From positions 1-60,766 of the forward strand of contig JAQGLT010000069.1 in the NCBI GenBank assembly GCA_028292745.1: 60,766 nt of DNA. Reading direction: 5' to 3'. Shown one piece after another: positions 1 through 8,753 of this stretch. The stretch comes from Polaromonas sp. (GTDB lineage: Bacteria > Pseudomonadota > Gammaproteobacteria > Burkholderiales > Burkholderiaceae_C). A model generated the notes under the pieces. It saw nothing but the letters and a program-made list of their open reading frames with translations. It was not told the origin of the DNA and ran no database searches. Positions within the stretch are counted from its first letter, which is position 1, and every line of letters starts with the position of its first letter. Made by a program: the position numbers and the translations under genes.

Positions 1-328
1 AATCGCTGATTATTTGAATGATCGCGCGGCAGCCGATGTGTCGCAGGTGATCGTCAACCTGGCCAGCGAGGAGTATTTCAAGTCGGTGGACCGCAAGGCG
101 CTCAAGGCCCGCGTCGTGACCTGCGTGTTTGAGGAATTCAGGGAGGGGCGGTACAAGATCATCAGCTTCATGGCCAAGCGCGCGCGCGGCCTGATGGTGC
201 GCCACGCGATTCAAGGCAAACTGGCAACGGTTGACCGGCTGAAGGGCTTTGACGCCGAAGGCTACTGTTTCGATGCCGGCGCGTCGGGGCTGGACCGGTT
301 GGTGTTCAGGCGCGGGCAAGCCGTTTAA
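1..328 (+). CDS. yaaA: YaaA/UPF0246 family peroxide stress protein, C-terminal part (gene cut by window start)
   Basis: The reading frame is open from base 2 and continues leftward out of the window, so only the last ~109 codons are present. The visible part carries the conserved C-terminal pattern of the YaaA (DUF328) family: VNLASEEYFKSV, then YKIISFMAKRARGLMVRHAI, then a GYCFD...LVFRR ending. In E. coli YaaA limits free iron during peroxide stress and binds DNA; that role is family knowledge only. A TTG at 14 could be read as a start but would remove conserved sequence, so the gene is treated as 5'-truncated by the window edge. A palindromic repeat (336-390) follows directly and separates it from the hydrolase gene. 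Confidence 0.85.
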   Translation, partial: IADYLNDRAAADVSQVIVNLASEEYFKSVDRKALKARVVTCVFEEFREGRYKIISFMAKRARGLMVRHAIQGKLATVDRLKGFDAEGYCFDAGASGLDRLVFRRGQAV

Positions 329-335
329 TATTGGT

Positions 336-390
336 TAAATACCCCTGGGGCGCACTATACATATGCGTAAGCAGCTATGAAAATAAGAGC
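336..390 (+). repeat. 55-bp dispersed palindromic repeat, copy A
   Basis: This copy matches the repeat consensus in CAAAT-to-GTAGC orientation: AAATACC at the left end, GGCGCA, a spacer, TGCGTAAGCAGCTAT and a final AGAGC. It sits between yaaA and the hydrolase gene. Its last 14 bases contain the ATG and first codons of that hydrolase, so the repeat appears to supply the translation start. Confidence 0.7.
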
Positions 391-1303
391 AAATGGAATT
401 GACATCGAAGTCGAGGACAGCGGCGCCGGACCGGATGCGCAGGGCCGTCCCCGCCCGGTCGTGCTGCTGATCATGGGCCTGGGCATGCAGCTCACCGCCT
501 GGCCGCCTGCGATGGTGCAGGCGCTTGGCGATGCCGGCTTGCGGGTGGTGCGTTTCGACAACCGCGATGCGGGGCTGAGCCAGCGCTTTGATGCGCTCGG
601 CAAGCCCAGGGTACTGTGGGCCGGGCTCAAATACCGGCTCGGCTGGCGCATCAGGCCGCCTTACAGCCTGCAGGACATGGCGCTGGACGCGCTGGGCGTG
701 CTCGATGCGCTGCAAATTGACAAAGCGCATGTGGTCGGCGCCAGCATGGGCGGCATGATTGCCCAGCGCCTGGCCCTGCTGGCTCCCGGGCGGGTGCTGA
801 GCCTGACCAGCATCATGAGTTCAAGCGGCGCACGCGGCCTGCCCGAGGCCCGGCCTGATGTCGCCCGCATGCTGCTGACGCCTCCCGCGGACAAAAGCCT
901 TGACGCCGCCATCGACCGCTCGGTGCGGCTGTTCAAGGCCATCGGCAGCCCGGCCTATCCGATGCGCGATGATGAGTTGCGCGCAATCGTGGGCGCCGCA
1001 GCCCGGCGCAGCCTTTATCCGCATGGCATCTTGCGGCAATTGATTGCCGTGGCCGCCGACAGCGCGCGCGCCGACGCGCTGGCCGGCGTGACCGTGCCGA
1101 CGCTGGTGGTGCATGGCCGGGCCGACCCGCTGGTGCCGTTTGCCTGCGGCGAGGACACAGCCCGCCGCATTCCGGGCGCCCGGCTGGTCGGCATTGACGG
1201 CATGGGCCATGACCTGCCGCCCGGCGTTGTCGAGCGCCTGCTGCCCGTGCTGCTTGCGCACTTCGAGGCCACCAATCCCAACATGAAATTGGATGAAAAA
1301 TGA
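377..1303 (+). CDS. alpha/beta-fold hydrolase
   Basis: A 308-residue alpha/beta hydrolase, probably an esterase or lipase-like enzyme of unknown substrate. The nucleophile elbow GASMGG places the catalytic Ser near residue 123. The FDNRDAG stretch after strand 4 and the late [11 protein letters not shown] (acid) and GMGHDLP (His) motifs complete a plausible Ser-Asp-His triad. The layout resembles the RdmC/aclacinomycin-methylesterase-like subgroup, but family assignment does not fix the substrate. The N terminus MKIRANGID is normal for the family, so the ATG at 377 is likely right although no good Shine-Dalgarno precedes it; the upstream sequence is repeat copy A. It overlaps queF by 4 bp (ATGA), implying co-translation. 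Confidence 0.85.
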   Translation: MKIRANGIDIEVEDSGAGPDAQGRPRPVVLLIMGLGMQLTAWPPAMVQALGDAGLRVVRFDNRDAGLSQRFDALGKPRVLWAGLKYRLGWRIRPPYSLQDMALDALGVLDALQIDKAHVVGASMGGMIAQRLALLAPGRVLSLTSIMSSSGARGLPEARPDVARMLLTPPADKSLDAAIDRSVRLFKAIGSPAYPMRDDELRAIVGAAARRSLYPHGILRQLIAVAADSARADALAGVTVPTLVVHGRADPLVPFACGEDTARRIPGARLVGIDGMGHDLPPGVVERLLPVLLAHFEATNPNMKLDEK

Positions 1304-2145
1304 ACCACCCTGAACAGTCCCAACTGGGCAAAACGTCGGCCTATGTGGACCAGTACGATGCTTCGCTGCTGTTTCCGATTCCCCGCCTGGCCAAGCGGCT
1401 GGAGATGGGTATTGGCGCCACGCCGATCTTTTTTGGCGCCGACCTGTGGACCGCGTTCGAGCTCAGCTGGCTCAACCTGCGCGGCAAGCCGCAGGTGGCG
1501 CTGGCGCATTTCACCGTGCCCTGCGAAAGCCCCAACCTGGTCGAGAGCAAGTCCTTCAAGCTCTACCTGAACAGTTTCAACAACACCCGCTTTGCCGACG
1601 CTGGCGAAGTGCAGGCGCGGCTTCGGGCCGATATCAGCGAGGCCGCCTGGCGCGGCGCGGCCAACGCCTCAACGGTGGGCGTCAAGCTGCTGCTGCCCGA
1701 GCTGTTCGACCGCCAGGACGTGGCTGAACTTGACGGCCTGAGCCTGGACCGGCTCGACGTGGAATGCACGCGGTTCGCGCCCGCGCCCGAGTTGCTCACC
1801 GCGATTTTTGACGAGCAGCCGGTCACTGAAGTGCTGACCAGCAACCTGCTCAAGAGCAATTGCCTGGTCACAGGCCAGCCCGACTGGGGCAGCGTGCGCA
1901 TCAGCTACAGCGGCCCCGAGATCAACCAGGAGGGGCTGCTGCAATACATCGTGAGTTTTCGCAACCACAACGAGTTCCATGAGCAGTGCGTCGAGCGCAT
2001 CTTCATGGACATCTGGACGCGCTGCAAACCCGTCAAGCTGACGGTCTATGCCCGCTACACGCGCCGCGGCGGGCTTGACATCAACCCGTTTCGCACCAGC
2101 CATCCACAGGCTATTCCCCCCAACGTGCGCACGGCGCGGCAGTGA
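1300..2145 (+). CDS. queF: NADPH-dependent 7-cyano-7-deazaguanine reductase (preQ0 reductase)
   Basis: QueF reduces the nitrile of preQ0 to the amine preQ1 in the queuosine tRNA-modification pathway. The 281-residue length matches the long, two-domain QueF form of E. coli (about 282 residues), in which two tunnelling folds are fused. Seen here are the substrate-binding [15 protein letters not shown] stretch, the catalytic-cysteine region [15 protein letters not shown] (Cys188, which forms the thioimide) and the FHE...RIF region. The start codon overlaps the hydrolase stop. No other queuosine gene is in the window. Repeat copy B begins immediately after the stop codon. Confidence 0.95.
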   Translation: MNHPEQSQLGKTSAYVDQYDASLLFPIPRLAKRLEMGIGATPIFFGADLWTAFELSWLNLRGKPQVALAHFTVPCESPNLVESKSFKLYLNSFNNTRFADAGEVQARLRADISEAAWRGAANASTVGVKLLLPELFDRQDVAELDGLSLDRLDVECTRFAPAPELLTAIFDEQPVTEVLTSNLLKSNCLVTGQPDWGSVRISYSGPEINQEGLLQYIVSFRNHNEFHEQCVERIFMDIWTRCKPVKLTVYARYTRRGGLDINPFRTSHPQAIPPNVRTARQ

Positions 2146-2768
2146 ATGCTATTTGGTTAGCAGCTATTCGCGCTTGCCTGATTGGGCTGCGGCATCTTTT
2201 TATTTACAAAATCGCATCGGGCGGCTGGTGGCGGGATAGCCGTCCGTTCAGACGCATGCAACGCAGTTCGCAAGTTTGAAGGACATGATGCCGACCCGGG
2301 CTTTCCGGTCATTGCGCTGCCGATGCCGGTGCCCCGCTGACCTGATGCGTCCTGAAAAGCTGACGCTTTGGCACGCCCCGCAAGTTGCTGCTTTTGTTTG
2401 CGACCTTTTATTCTTCAATGGGGGCGAACTTCATGTTTGCATCCTTTTCGGCACTGCCTCTCTTCCTCGAAGTGGTCGGGTTGTGCCGAACCAGGTGTTG
2501 GCATAACACGCACATTCCGCCCGGAATTTCTCCTACATGTTTGCGTTTACATGTGCTTAACAATAACTGCACGGTTCCTGTAGTTTGTCAGAGAAATGCA
2601 AGTGGTTTAAGACGGTTCTATCGCCTGGTAACACTTGTTAAGACGGGTTTTCCCGCCTGACTGCCTGAGCGCAAAGCCAGACAAATTTGGGTCAGTTTTC
2701 AAGTTGAAATCCCCCATTGAGCAAGTTCGACCCTAGAGACGTTATTCATCACGCAGCAGCAGGTTTAC
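2146..2768. other. intergenic region without a convincing gene, upstream of the carbohydrate locus
   Basis: About 620 bp. The first 55 bp are repeat copy B, whose far end runs into a T-rich stretch (CTTTTTATTT near 2193-2202) that could help terminate queF transcription. The short frames here lack ribosome binding sites and protein-like composition and overlap each other. Two near-identical TTAAGACGG words occur near 2607 and 2638. The rest is probably leader and promoter for the locus starting at 2769, but I cannot assign a promoter. Confidence 0.5.
2147..2201 (-). repeat. 55-bp dispersed palindromic repeat, copy B
   Basis: In reverse orientation to copy A: TGCTAT, a spacer, TAGCAGCTATTCGCGCTTGC, then a GCGGCATC...ATTT end. 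It begins 2 bp after the queF stop codon, a typical position for this family in the window. Confidence 0.6.
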
Positions 2769-4007
2769 ATGTCAGATCCCACTTTGTTCAGCGCTGGTTT
2801 CAACGGCAGACCAACCGGCTCGGACGCCCTGTTTCGCTCTTTCTGGATGGCGGGCTACGAAGGCGCGGACCATGTCAACAGCGCAGGCGTGCAGCTGTCC
2901 ATGAACGAGGCCAACCACCATTGGCAGCGGCTGGAATCCGACTATGCGCTGCTGGCCCAGTTCGGCATTCGCACCGTGCGTGAAAGCATTGGCTGGCGCG
3001 TGACCGAGCAGATGGGCGATGCGGGATTTGCGCGCTTGCGGGCGCATGCCGAACTGGCTGAAAAACAAGGCATCGAGGTGATCTGGACCCTGATGCACTA
3101 CGGCTGGCCTGCCGACATCGACCTGCTCTCGCCCGCATTTGTCCAGCGCTTCGCAGCCTTTGCCGAAAAGGTCGCGATGACGCTGCGCGGCGTTTCGGAC
3201 AGCCAACGGTTTTACCAGCCGGTCAATGAAATTTCTTTTCTGTCTTGGGCGCTTTCGGCCACCGGCCTGATGCAGCATGCCATGCGCGATCCGTCCTGGG
3301 CCAACGGGCCTGCGGTCAAGCTTCAGCTGGTGCGCGCCGCGCTGCGCGCCTGCGAGGTGATCGAGCAGCGCGATCCGGCCGCCCGTTTCATGCACAGCGA
3401 CCCGCTTATCCATGTGGTGCCGCCGCCCGATGCGCCGTTCGAACTGGTGCAAGCGGCGCGCAGCCACAGCGATGCGGTGTTCGAGGCCTGGGACATGCTG
3501 TCAGGCCGCGCCGAGCCGCAATTGGGCGGCTCGGCGCGCCATCTTGGCATTGTCGGAATCAATTACTACCACGACAACCAGTGGATGCTGCAAGGCGACG
3601 GGCCGCTGCACTGGCATCTGGGTGACCCGCGCCGCAAGCCGCTGCATCACCTGATCGAGGCGATTCGGCAGCGTTACCAGGCCCCGATGCTGCTGGCCGA
3701 AACCAGCCATGTCGGAGAAGGCCGGGGCCAGTGGCTCGATGACGTGGCGCGTGAAGTCATGCTGTGCAGAAAGAGCGGCATGCCTCTTGAAGGCATTTGT
3801 CTGTATCCCATCGTTGACCGCCACGGCTGGGACGATGTCTCGCACTGGCACAACAGTGGGCTGTGGGAGGTCGAGGTGCCATGCGCCGGCGCCGGGCAAA
3901 GCCCCTACGAGCGCATTCTGTGCCGGCCCTATGCCGAGCAGCTGTGGCGCTGGCAAGAACATTTACCTGGCGGTCCGCGGCCCACAGCGGAAGTTTCCAG
4001 CCTTTAA
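2769..4007 (+). CDS. family 1 glycoside hydrolase-like (clan GH-A TIM barrel) protein
   Basis: A 412-residue protein with the two catalytic glutamates expected of a retaining GH-A hydrolase. The acid/base Glu154 is in QPVNEISF after strand 4, and the nucleophile candidate Glu311 is in LLAETSHVGEG after strand 7. RTVRESIGW near the N terminus fits strand 2. There is no signal peptide, so the enzyme should act in the cytoplasm. It is only distantly like beta-glucosidases and the substrate cannot be read from sequence. It lies 26 bp upstream of the glycosyltransferase/mutase fusion gene, so both probably act on the same saccharide, perhaps an exopolysaccharide or glycolipid (inference). Confidence 0.75.
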   Translation: MSDPTLFSAGFNGRPTGSDALFRSFWMAGYEGADHVNSAGVQLSMNEANHHWQRLESDYALLAQFGIRTVRESIGWRVTEQMGDAGFARLRAHAELAEKQGIEVIWTLMHYGWPADIDLLSPAFVQRFAAFAEKVAMTLRGVSDSQRFYQPVNEISFLSWALSATGLMQHAMRDPSWANGPAVKLQLVRAALRACEVIEQRDPAARFMHSDPLIHVVPPPDAPFELVQAARSHSDAVFEAWDMLSGRAEPQLGGSARHLGIVGINYYHDNQWMLQGDGPLHWHLGDPRRKPLHHLIEAIRQRYQAPMLLAETSHVGEGRGQWLDDVAREVMLCRKSGMPLEGICLYPIVDRHGWDDVSHWHNSGLWEVEVPCAGAGQSPYERILCRPYAEQLWRWQEHLPGGPRPTAEVSSL

Positions 4008-4033
4008 AACCACTCCATTTCAGAGGACTTGTT

Positions 4034-6694
4034 ATGCCTACCATCATTGTTTTTTCACATCTGCGCTGGAACTTTGTGTATCAACGGCCCCAGCATCTGC
4101 TTTCGCGTCTGGCAAAGCATTACCAAATAGTTTTCATGGAGGAGCCGGTTCCCAACGGCAAGGATTTCCTGGAGCACCTGCAGCCCGCGCCCAATGTCGA
4201 AGTGCTGCGGCCCCATGTGACGAGCAACCTGCCCGGCTTTCATGACGACCACCTGCCCGTGCTGCAAAAGCAGCTGGCCGAGTTCATCCAGGAACGCGGC
4301 ATCGAGGACTACCTGATCTGGTTCTACACGCCCATGGCCCTGCCGCTGGCCAGCGGCCTGCAGCCGCGCGCCATCATCTATGACTGCATGGATGAGCTGT
4401 CGGCCTTCATGCATGCGCCGCGCCAGCTGATCCAGCGGGAAAATGCCCTGTACCAGCAGGCCGACCTGGTGCTGACCGGCGGGCCCAGCCTGTACCGCTC
4501 CAAACGCGAGCGCCACGGCAATGTGCATTGCTTCTCCAGCAGCGTGGATGCCGGCCACTTCGAGTCGGCCGTCAAAAACAACCTGCCCGATCATCCGGCG
4601 CAGGCCGCGCTGGCGCATCCGCGCCTGGGTTACTGCGGCGTGATCGACGAGCGCGTCGACCTCGAACTGGTCGCCGCCGTGGCCGATGTGCATCCCGAAT
4701 GGCAGATCGTCATGGTCGGCCCGGTGGTGAAGATCGGCCAGGACAAGCTGCCCCAGCGCAGCAATATCCACTGGCTCGGGCAGCAAGGCTATGACGACCT
4801 GCCGCAGCTCATCGCCGGCTGGGACGTGTGCCTGCTGCCGTTCGCCCTGAATGACGCCACCCGCTTCATCAGTCCCACCAAGACGCTCGAATACATGGCT
4901 GCCGGCCGGCCGTCGGTCAGCACCCGCATCCGGGACGTGGCCGAACCGTATGGCCATGTGGTGAAGATTGCCGACACCCCGCTCGAATTCATCGATGCCT
5001 GCGCCGCTTTGCTCAAAGAGTCGGTACTGGAAAAGGCGGCCCGCGCCGAGCAGATGCGCAGCATCGTGGCGGGCACGTCCTGGGATGCGACGGCCAAGGC
5101 CATTCACGGCCTGATCGAAGGGCTGCCGCCCCATCGCGCCGCTGCCATGGACGCGGCCAATGCCGACTTCGCGGCGGCCGGGCAGGTGGTTGCCCACGCG
5201 CGCCAGGCGCCCAAGCGGGCCAGTGCCACCCACTACTCGACCGTGGTGATCGGCGCGGGCCCGACCGGCCTGGCCGCGGCCTACCATCTGGGCGAAGGCA
5301 GCCTGCTGATTGAAAAAGGCAGCACCGTGGGCGGCTGGTGCCGCTCGATCGTGGACAACGGCTTTACCTTCGACTATGCCGGCCACATCATGTTTTCAAA
5401 CGACGCGTATGTGCTGGAGCTGTACAAGACGCTGCTGGGCGACAACGTGCACTGGCAAAACCGCGAAGCCTGGATCTACAGCAAGGAGGTGTACACCCGC
5501 TATCCGTTCCAGGGCGCACTCTATGGCCTGCCGCCAGAAGTGCTCAAGGAATGCCTCATCGGCGCGATCGAAGCCCGCTTTGGCCCGGTGAAAAAAGAGC
5601 TTCCCGGCACGCCGATTTCAGCGCCTTCCACGTCCACCGCCACCATTGCGGCGGCGGCAGGCAAAAGCCCGGTGGCGGCGTTGCCCGCCAAAGCGGCTGC
5701 AGCGCCGAAGAATTTCGAGGAATTCATCTACAAGGTGTGGGGCGCGGGCGTGGCCAAGCACTTTGCCATTCCGTACAACAAAAAGCTCTGGGCCGTGCCG
5801 CTGGACCAAATGGAAACCTCCTGGCTGGGCGGCCGGGTGCCCATGCCCGATCTGGAGGAAATGATCGACGGCGCGCTGCGCCCGGTCACCAAGCCGATGG
5901 GGCCGAATGCGCGTTTCGGCTACCCGCTGCGCGGCGGTTTCCAGGCGCTGATGGACGGCTTTTTGCCGCTGCTCGAAGGCGATGTCGAGATGCAGGCCGA
6001 TGTGGCCGCCGTGTCGCCCTCGCGCCGCACGGTGACGCTCAAAGACGGCCGCACCTATCGCTATGACACCCTGATCAGTTCGCTCCCGCTGCCAAGGCTG
6101 GTCGAGGCCATGGGCGACGAAGCACCGGCGGAGGTGCAGGCCGCCGCCAAGGGCCTGCGCCATGTCTCGGTGGCCTGCGTCAACCTGGGCATCGGCCGCG
6201 AGGCACTGACCGACAAGCACTGGATCTACTACCCGGAGGAAACCGTGTTCCACCGCATTTTCGTGCAGGGCAATGCCAGCCCGCATTGCAATGCGCCGGG
6301 CGGTTTCGGCCTGACCTGCGAGATCACCTATTCGGAGTACAAGCCGCTGCCCTGCGATGGGCAGGAACTGATCGACCGCTGCATCAGCGACTGCATCAAG
6401 GTCGGCATGTTCACGGCCGAGGACGCCGTCCTGGCCGCCAACAAGATCGACATGCCTTACGCCTATGTGGTGTACGACCATGACCGCGCCGCCCACGTCG
6501 AGACGATTCGCAGCTGGGTTGCCAAGTCCAACATCATCCTGGCCGGCCGCTACAGCGAATGGGAATACTACAACTCGGACCACGCCTTCGTGGCGGGCAA
6601 AAAAGCCGCCGCGCAAGCCGAAGTCATGAACGAGCAACTGGCTGCCGAAGCCGTACCCGCCCGCAAGGCGGTGGGATTGCAGCCGTCGCTGTAA
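4034..6694 (+). CDS. bifunctional protein: glycosyltransferase fused to an FAD-dependent UDP-galactopyranose-mutase-like oxidoreductase
   Basis: One 886-residue frame with two enzymes. Residues 1 to about 380 look like a GT-B glycosyltransferase: FSHLRWNFVYQRPQHLLSRL at the start and a C-terminal donor-site region with FALNDATRFISPTKTLEYMAAG. Residues about 400-886 begin with a Rossmann motif VVIGAGPTGLAAAYHL and GGWCRS, continue with DYAGHIMFS, and end with an FAD-site pattern AGRYSEWEYYNSDHAF, as in UDP-galactopyranose mutase and protoporphyrinogen-oxidase-like flavoproteins. An Ala/Pro-rich insert (about residues 518-559) interrupts the flavin domain. The frame is open from 3863, but ATG 4034 follows AGAGGA and begins the conserved sequence. 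Both activities are inferred from fold. Confidence 0.85.
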   Translation: MPTIIVFSHLRWNFVYQRPQHLLSRLAKHYQIVFMEEPVPNGKDFLEHLQPAPNVEVLRPHVTSNLPGFHDDHLPVLQKQLAEFIQERGIEDYLIWFYTPMALPLASGLQPRAIIYDCMDELSAFMHAPRQLIQRENALYQQADLVLTGGPSLYRSKRERHGNVHCFSSSVDAGHFESAVKNNLPDHPAQAALAHPRLGYCGVIDERVDLELVAAVADVHPEWQIVMVGPVVKIGQDKLPQRSNIHWLGQQGYDDLPQLIAGWDVCLLPFALNDATRFISPTKTLEYMAAGRPSVSTRIRDVAEPYGHVVKIADTPLEFIDACAALLKESVLEKAARAEQMRSIVAGTSWDATAKAIHGLIEGLPPHRAAAMDAANADFAAAGQVVAHARQAPKRASATHYSTVVIGAGPTGLAAAYHLGEGSLLIEKGSTVGGWCRSIVDNGFTFDYAGHIMFSNDAYVLELYKTLLGDNVHWQNREAWIYSKEVYTRYPFQGALYGLPPEVLKECLIGAIEARFGPVKKELPGTPISAPSTSTATIAAAAGKSPVAALPAKAAAAPKNFEEFIYKVWGAGVAKHFAIPYNKKLWAVPLDQMETSWLGGRVPMPDLEEMIDGALRPVTKPMGPNARFGYPLRGGFQALMDGFLPLLEGDVEMQADVAAVSPSRRTVTLKDGRTYRYDTLISSLPLPRLVEAMGDEAPAEVQAAAKGLRHVSVACVNLGIGREALTDKHWIYYPEETVFHRIFVQGNASPHCNAPGGFGLTCEITYSEYKPLPCDGQELIDRCISDCIKVGMFTAEDAVLAANKIDMPYAYVVYDHDRAAHVETIRSWVAKSNIILAGRYSEWEYYNSDHAFVAGKKAAAQAEVMNEQLAAEAVPARKAVGLQPSL

Positions 6695-6788
6695 GGCCTG
6701 GAAAGCCCGCAGGCCGGGGGTGACCGGCCGCACTCGGCCCGCGGTCAATCGGTCATGCTGTCCATAACGGCGCCATGACCGGTTCTTG

Positions 6789-7097
6789 CTACAGCAGATG
6801 AAGCCAGTCGCACCTGAGGCGCCCGGCTTCATGCGATCGCAAACGCCAGTAGACATACAGGCGCGGCGCCAACACACCGAGCAGGCACAGCGGATAGACC
6901 CAGGGCATGTCAAACTCGAAGGCCGGAATCCAGCCCACCCAGCCCATCATCCAGAGGGTCAACACCGCTTCCCATGTCTGGCGCTCCAGCGGATGCGCCC
7001 CGTGCTGGGCTTCACGCCAGCGCTTGATGCGTTGCAGCTGGGCCAGCGTGACCCGGTCCCAGAGGCGGCGCCTGGGAGGTGCGCAAGGGTTTGACAT
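6789..7097 (-). CDS. small conserved membrane protein of unknown function
   Basis: A 102-residue protein with two predicted membrane segments: one around TLWMMGWVGWIPAF and one around WVYPLCLLGVLAPRLYVYW. Its N terminus is Arg-rich and cytoplasmic-looking. The start at 7097 is chosen because a GGGAGG-type ribosome binding site lies just upstream; an earlier in-frame Met at 7112 would add only five residues and has no such site. It lies downstream of the LOV histidine kinase on the same strand, separated by 142 bp. I do not recognise a named family. Confidence 0.65.
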   Translation of the reverse strand: MSNPCAPPRRRLWDRVTLAQLQRIKRWREAQHGAHPLERQTWEAVLTLWMMGWVGWIPAFEFDMPWVYPLCLLGVLAPRLYVYWRLRSHEAGRLRCDWLHLL

Positions 7098-7239
7098 AAA
7101 GGCCTCCCACACGACTCACGACCCAAGACAGTAAGTTTCGTGACAGGCGAAGTCAATGGGTGGCTGCCATTTTTTGTATCAAGAACCCAAGCCCCAGCGC
7201 AGCACGGCACCAGGCGCAGCTGGACTGCCGGATGCCGGC

Positions 7240-8400
7240 CTAGCTCGCGGGCGGCGTTTCGAGGGTGAAGTAAAAAACAGCGCCTTCACCCGGCGCGGAC
7301 TCGGCGGTGACGGCGCCGCCATGCCGCATGACGATGCGGCGCACGGTGGCCAGTCCGAGCCCGGTGCCGGGAAAGTCGCTTTCCGAATGAAAACGCTCGA
7401 ACGCGCCAAACAGCTTGGCGGCGGCTTTCATGTCAAAACCCTCGCCGTTGTCGCGCACGAAGAAACGGGCCTGGCCCGCGCTGCTGACCTCGCGCCCGAA
7501 ATGCACCGTCGCGTCAGGGGTTTTGGACGAGTATTTCAGGGCATTGCCCAGCAGGTTCTGCAGCACCGAATACAGCAGCGAAGCGTCGCCCAGCGCCGTC
7601 AGGCCCGGCTCGATATGCACTGTTGCGGCCAGTTCGGGCGAGGCCCGCTTGAACCCGTCCACGACCTCGCGCGCCATGGCCGAAAGATTGCATTCGACCA
7701 CCTGGAGGGCGCCAGTGTTCGATTGCGCCAGCTTGAGCAAGGCTTCGATGAGCTGCCCCATTCGCTCGGCATTGGACTCGATGCGCCCCAGGTAATGCGC
7801 CGAGCGGCCGCCCTGCGGCATGTCGGCCGACTTCTTCAGCGCGGCACAAAAGCCCTTGATGGAGGACAGCGGGGCGCGCAGGTCATGCGAGGCCGATGAC
7901 GAGAAGGAGCGCAGGCTTTCATTGGCCAGCGCCAGTTCTTCGGCCTGCCGGGCCAGCGACTGATTCAGGGCCCTGACGGCCTGGGCGTTGTTTTCGCGCT
8001 CGGTGACGTCGTGCTGGATGCCGACATAGTGCGTGAGAACGCCGTTGTCGCCCAGCACGGGGGAAACCGTCAGCTCGTTCCAGAACTCGGTGCCATCCTT
8101 GCGGAAATTGCGCAGCAGCACGGTGGCTTCCCTGGTCTGCGCCAGCGCAGCCCGGAGTGTCTCCAGCCCCGGCTGCCGAGTCAGGCGCCCCTGGAGAAAC
8201 CGGCAGTCGTTCCCGATCACCTCGGCGGGTCCATAGCCGGTCAGGTGATAGAAAGCGCGGTTGGCGTAGATCAGCGGGAATTGCCCGTTGCTGACCCGCC
8301 CGATCGTGATGCCGTTCTGGCTGGACGCAATCGCCCGGTGCAGCAACACGCGCTCGACGTGAGCGCTGTCTTCTTCAGCCTGTGCCTGGTCGCTCTGCAT
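7240..8400 (-). CDS. LOV-domain (blue-light-type PAS) sensor histidine kinase
   Basis: A 386-residue soluble sensor kinase with no membrane segment. The N-terminal PAS domain (about residues 20-140) has the LOV signature: GNDCRFLQG, with Cys66 as the flavin-adduct cysteine, followed by LRNFRKDGTEFWNELTVSPV and THYVGIQHDVTE. A coiled linker leads to the H-box SHDLRAPLSSIKGF (His172), N-box NLLGNALKY, DNGEGFD and GTGLGLATV. The canonical GxNCRFLQ is changed only at the Asn (Asp here). ATG 8400 follows AAGGA; the frame stays open upstream to 8514, but that part is not PAS-like. No response regulator is adjacent, so the partner is elsewhere. Confidence 0.9.
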   Translation of the reverse strand: MQSDQAQAEEDSAHVERVLLHRAIASSQNGITIGRVSNGQFPLIYANRAFYHLTGYGPAEVIGNDCRFLQGRLTRQPGLETLRAALAQTREATVLLRNFRKDGTEFWNELTVSPVLGDNGVLTHYVGIQHDVTERENNAQAVRALNQSLARQAEELALANESLRSFSSSASHDLRAPLSSIKGFCAALKKSADMPQGGRSAHYLGRIESNAERMGQLIEALLKLAQSNTGALQVVECNLSAMAREVVDGFKRASPELAATVHIEPGLTALGDASLLYSVLQNLLGNALKYSSKTPDATVHFGREVSSAGQARFFVRDNGEGFDMKAAAKLFGAFERFHSESDFPGTGLGLATVRRIVMRHGGAVTAESAPGEGAVFYFTLETPPAS

Positions 8401-8753
8401 AATTGTTCCTTGATCGGGTGGCACTCTACAGCACCATGCCGAAAAGCGAGCCCTGCGCGGCGATGTCCCTACGCCGGGGCACGCATAAAGACTGCCGAGC
8501 TTTTTTCTTATCAAATAAGCCTTTTGCGCAGGTACAGCCTGCGTCTTCAGCTATTGATAACGTAGCATTCGCAATCCATTCGGCCCTGCCAGCGACTTGA
8601 CCTGCTTTTTGCAGATGGGTTGCCTCTCGCCGCCGCTGTATCGGAACCTGGGCGCCGGGCTGTTTCTCACGCCCGCAGTCGGACATGGCCGACACGCATC
8701 GGCGTCATGGCCGCCTAAATTGAAACTTTTTAGCCTGTTCGCCAGGGGATGCC
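8401..8753. other. divergent intergenic region between the LOV kinase and the ThDP enzyme
   Basis: About 350 bp with no supportable gene. It should hold promoters for both flanking genes. Repeat copy C occupies 8512-8566. No clean -35/-10 pair was found by eye. Confidence 0.5.
8512..8566 (+). repeat. 55-bp dispersed palindromic repeat, copy C
   Basis: A good full-length copy: CAAATAAGCCTTTTGCGCA, then a short loop, TGCG, and AGCTATTGATAACGTAGC. Both internal hairpins are visible: GCGCAGG...CCTGCG, and GCTA...TAGC at the right end. Confidence 0.75.

Noticed and set aside
2276..2660. Overlapping small frames in the gap before the carbohydrate locus
   Set aside because: Three frames overlap in different phases, none with a good ribosome binding site or protein-like composition.
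3863..4033. Upstream extension of the fusion protein (57 more residues)
   Set aside because: The extension overlaps the GH1-like gene in another frame and is Arg/Ala-rich; the ATG at 4034 has a ribosome binding site and begins the conserved sequence.
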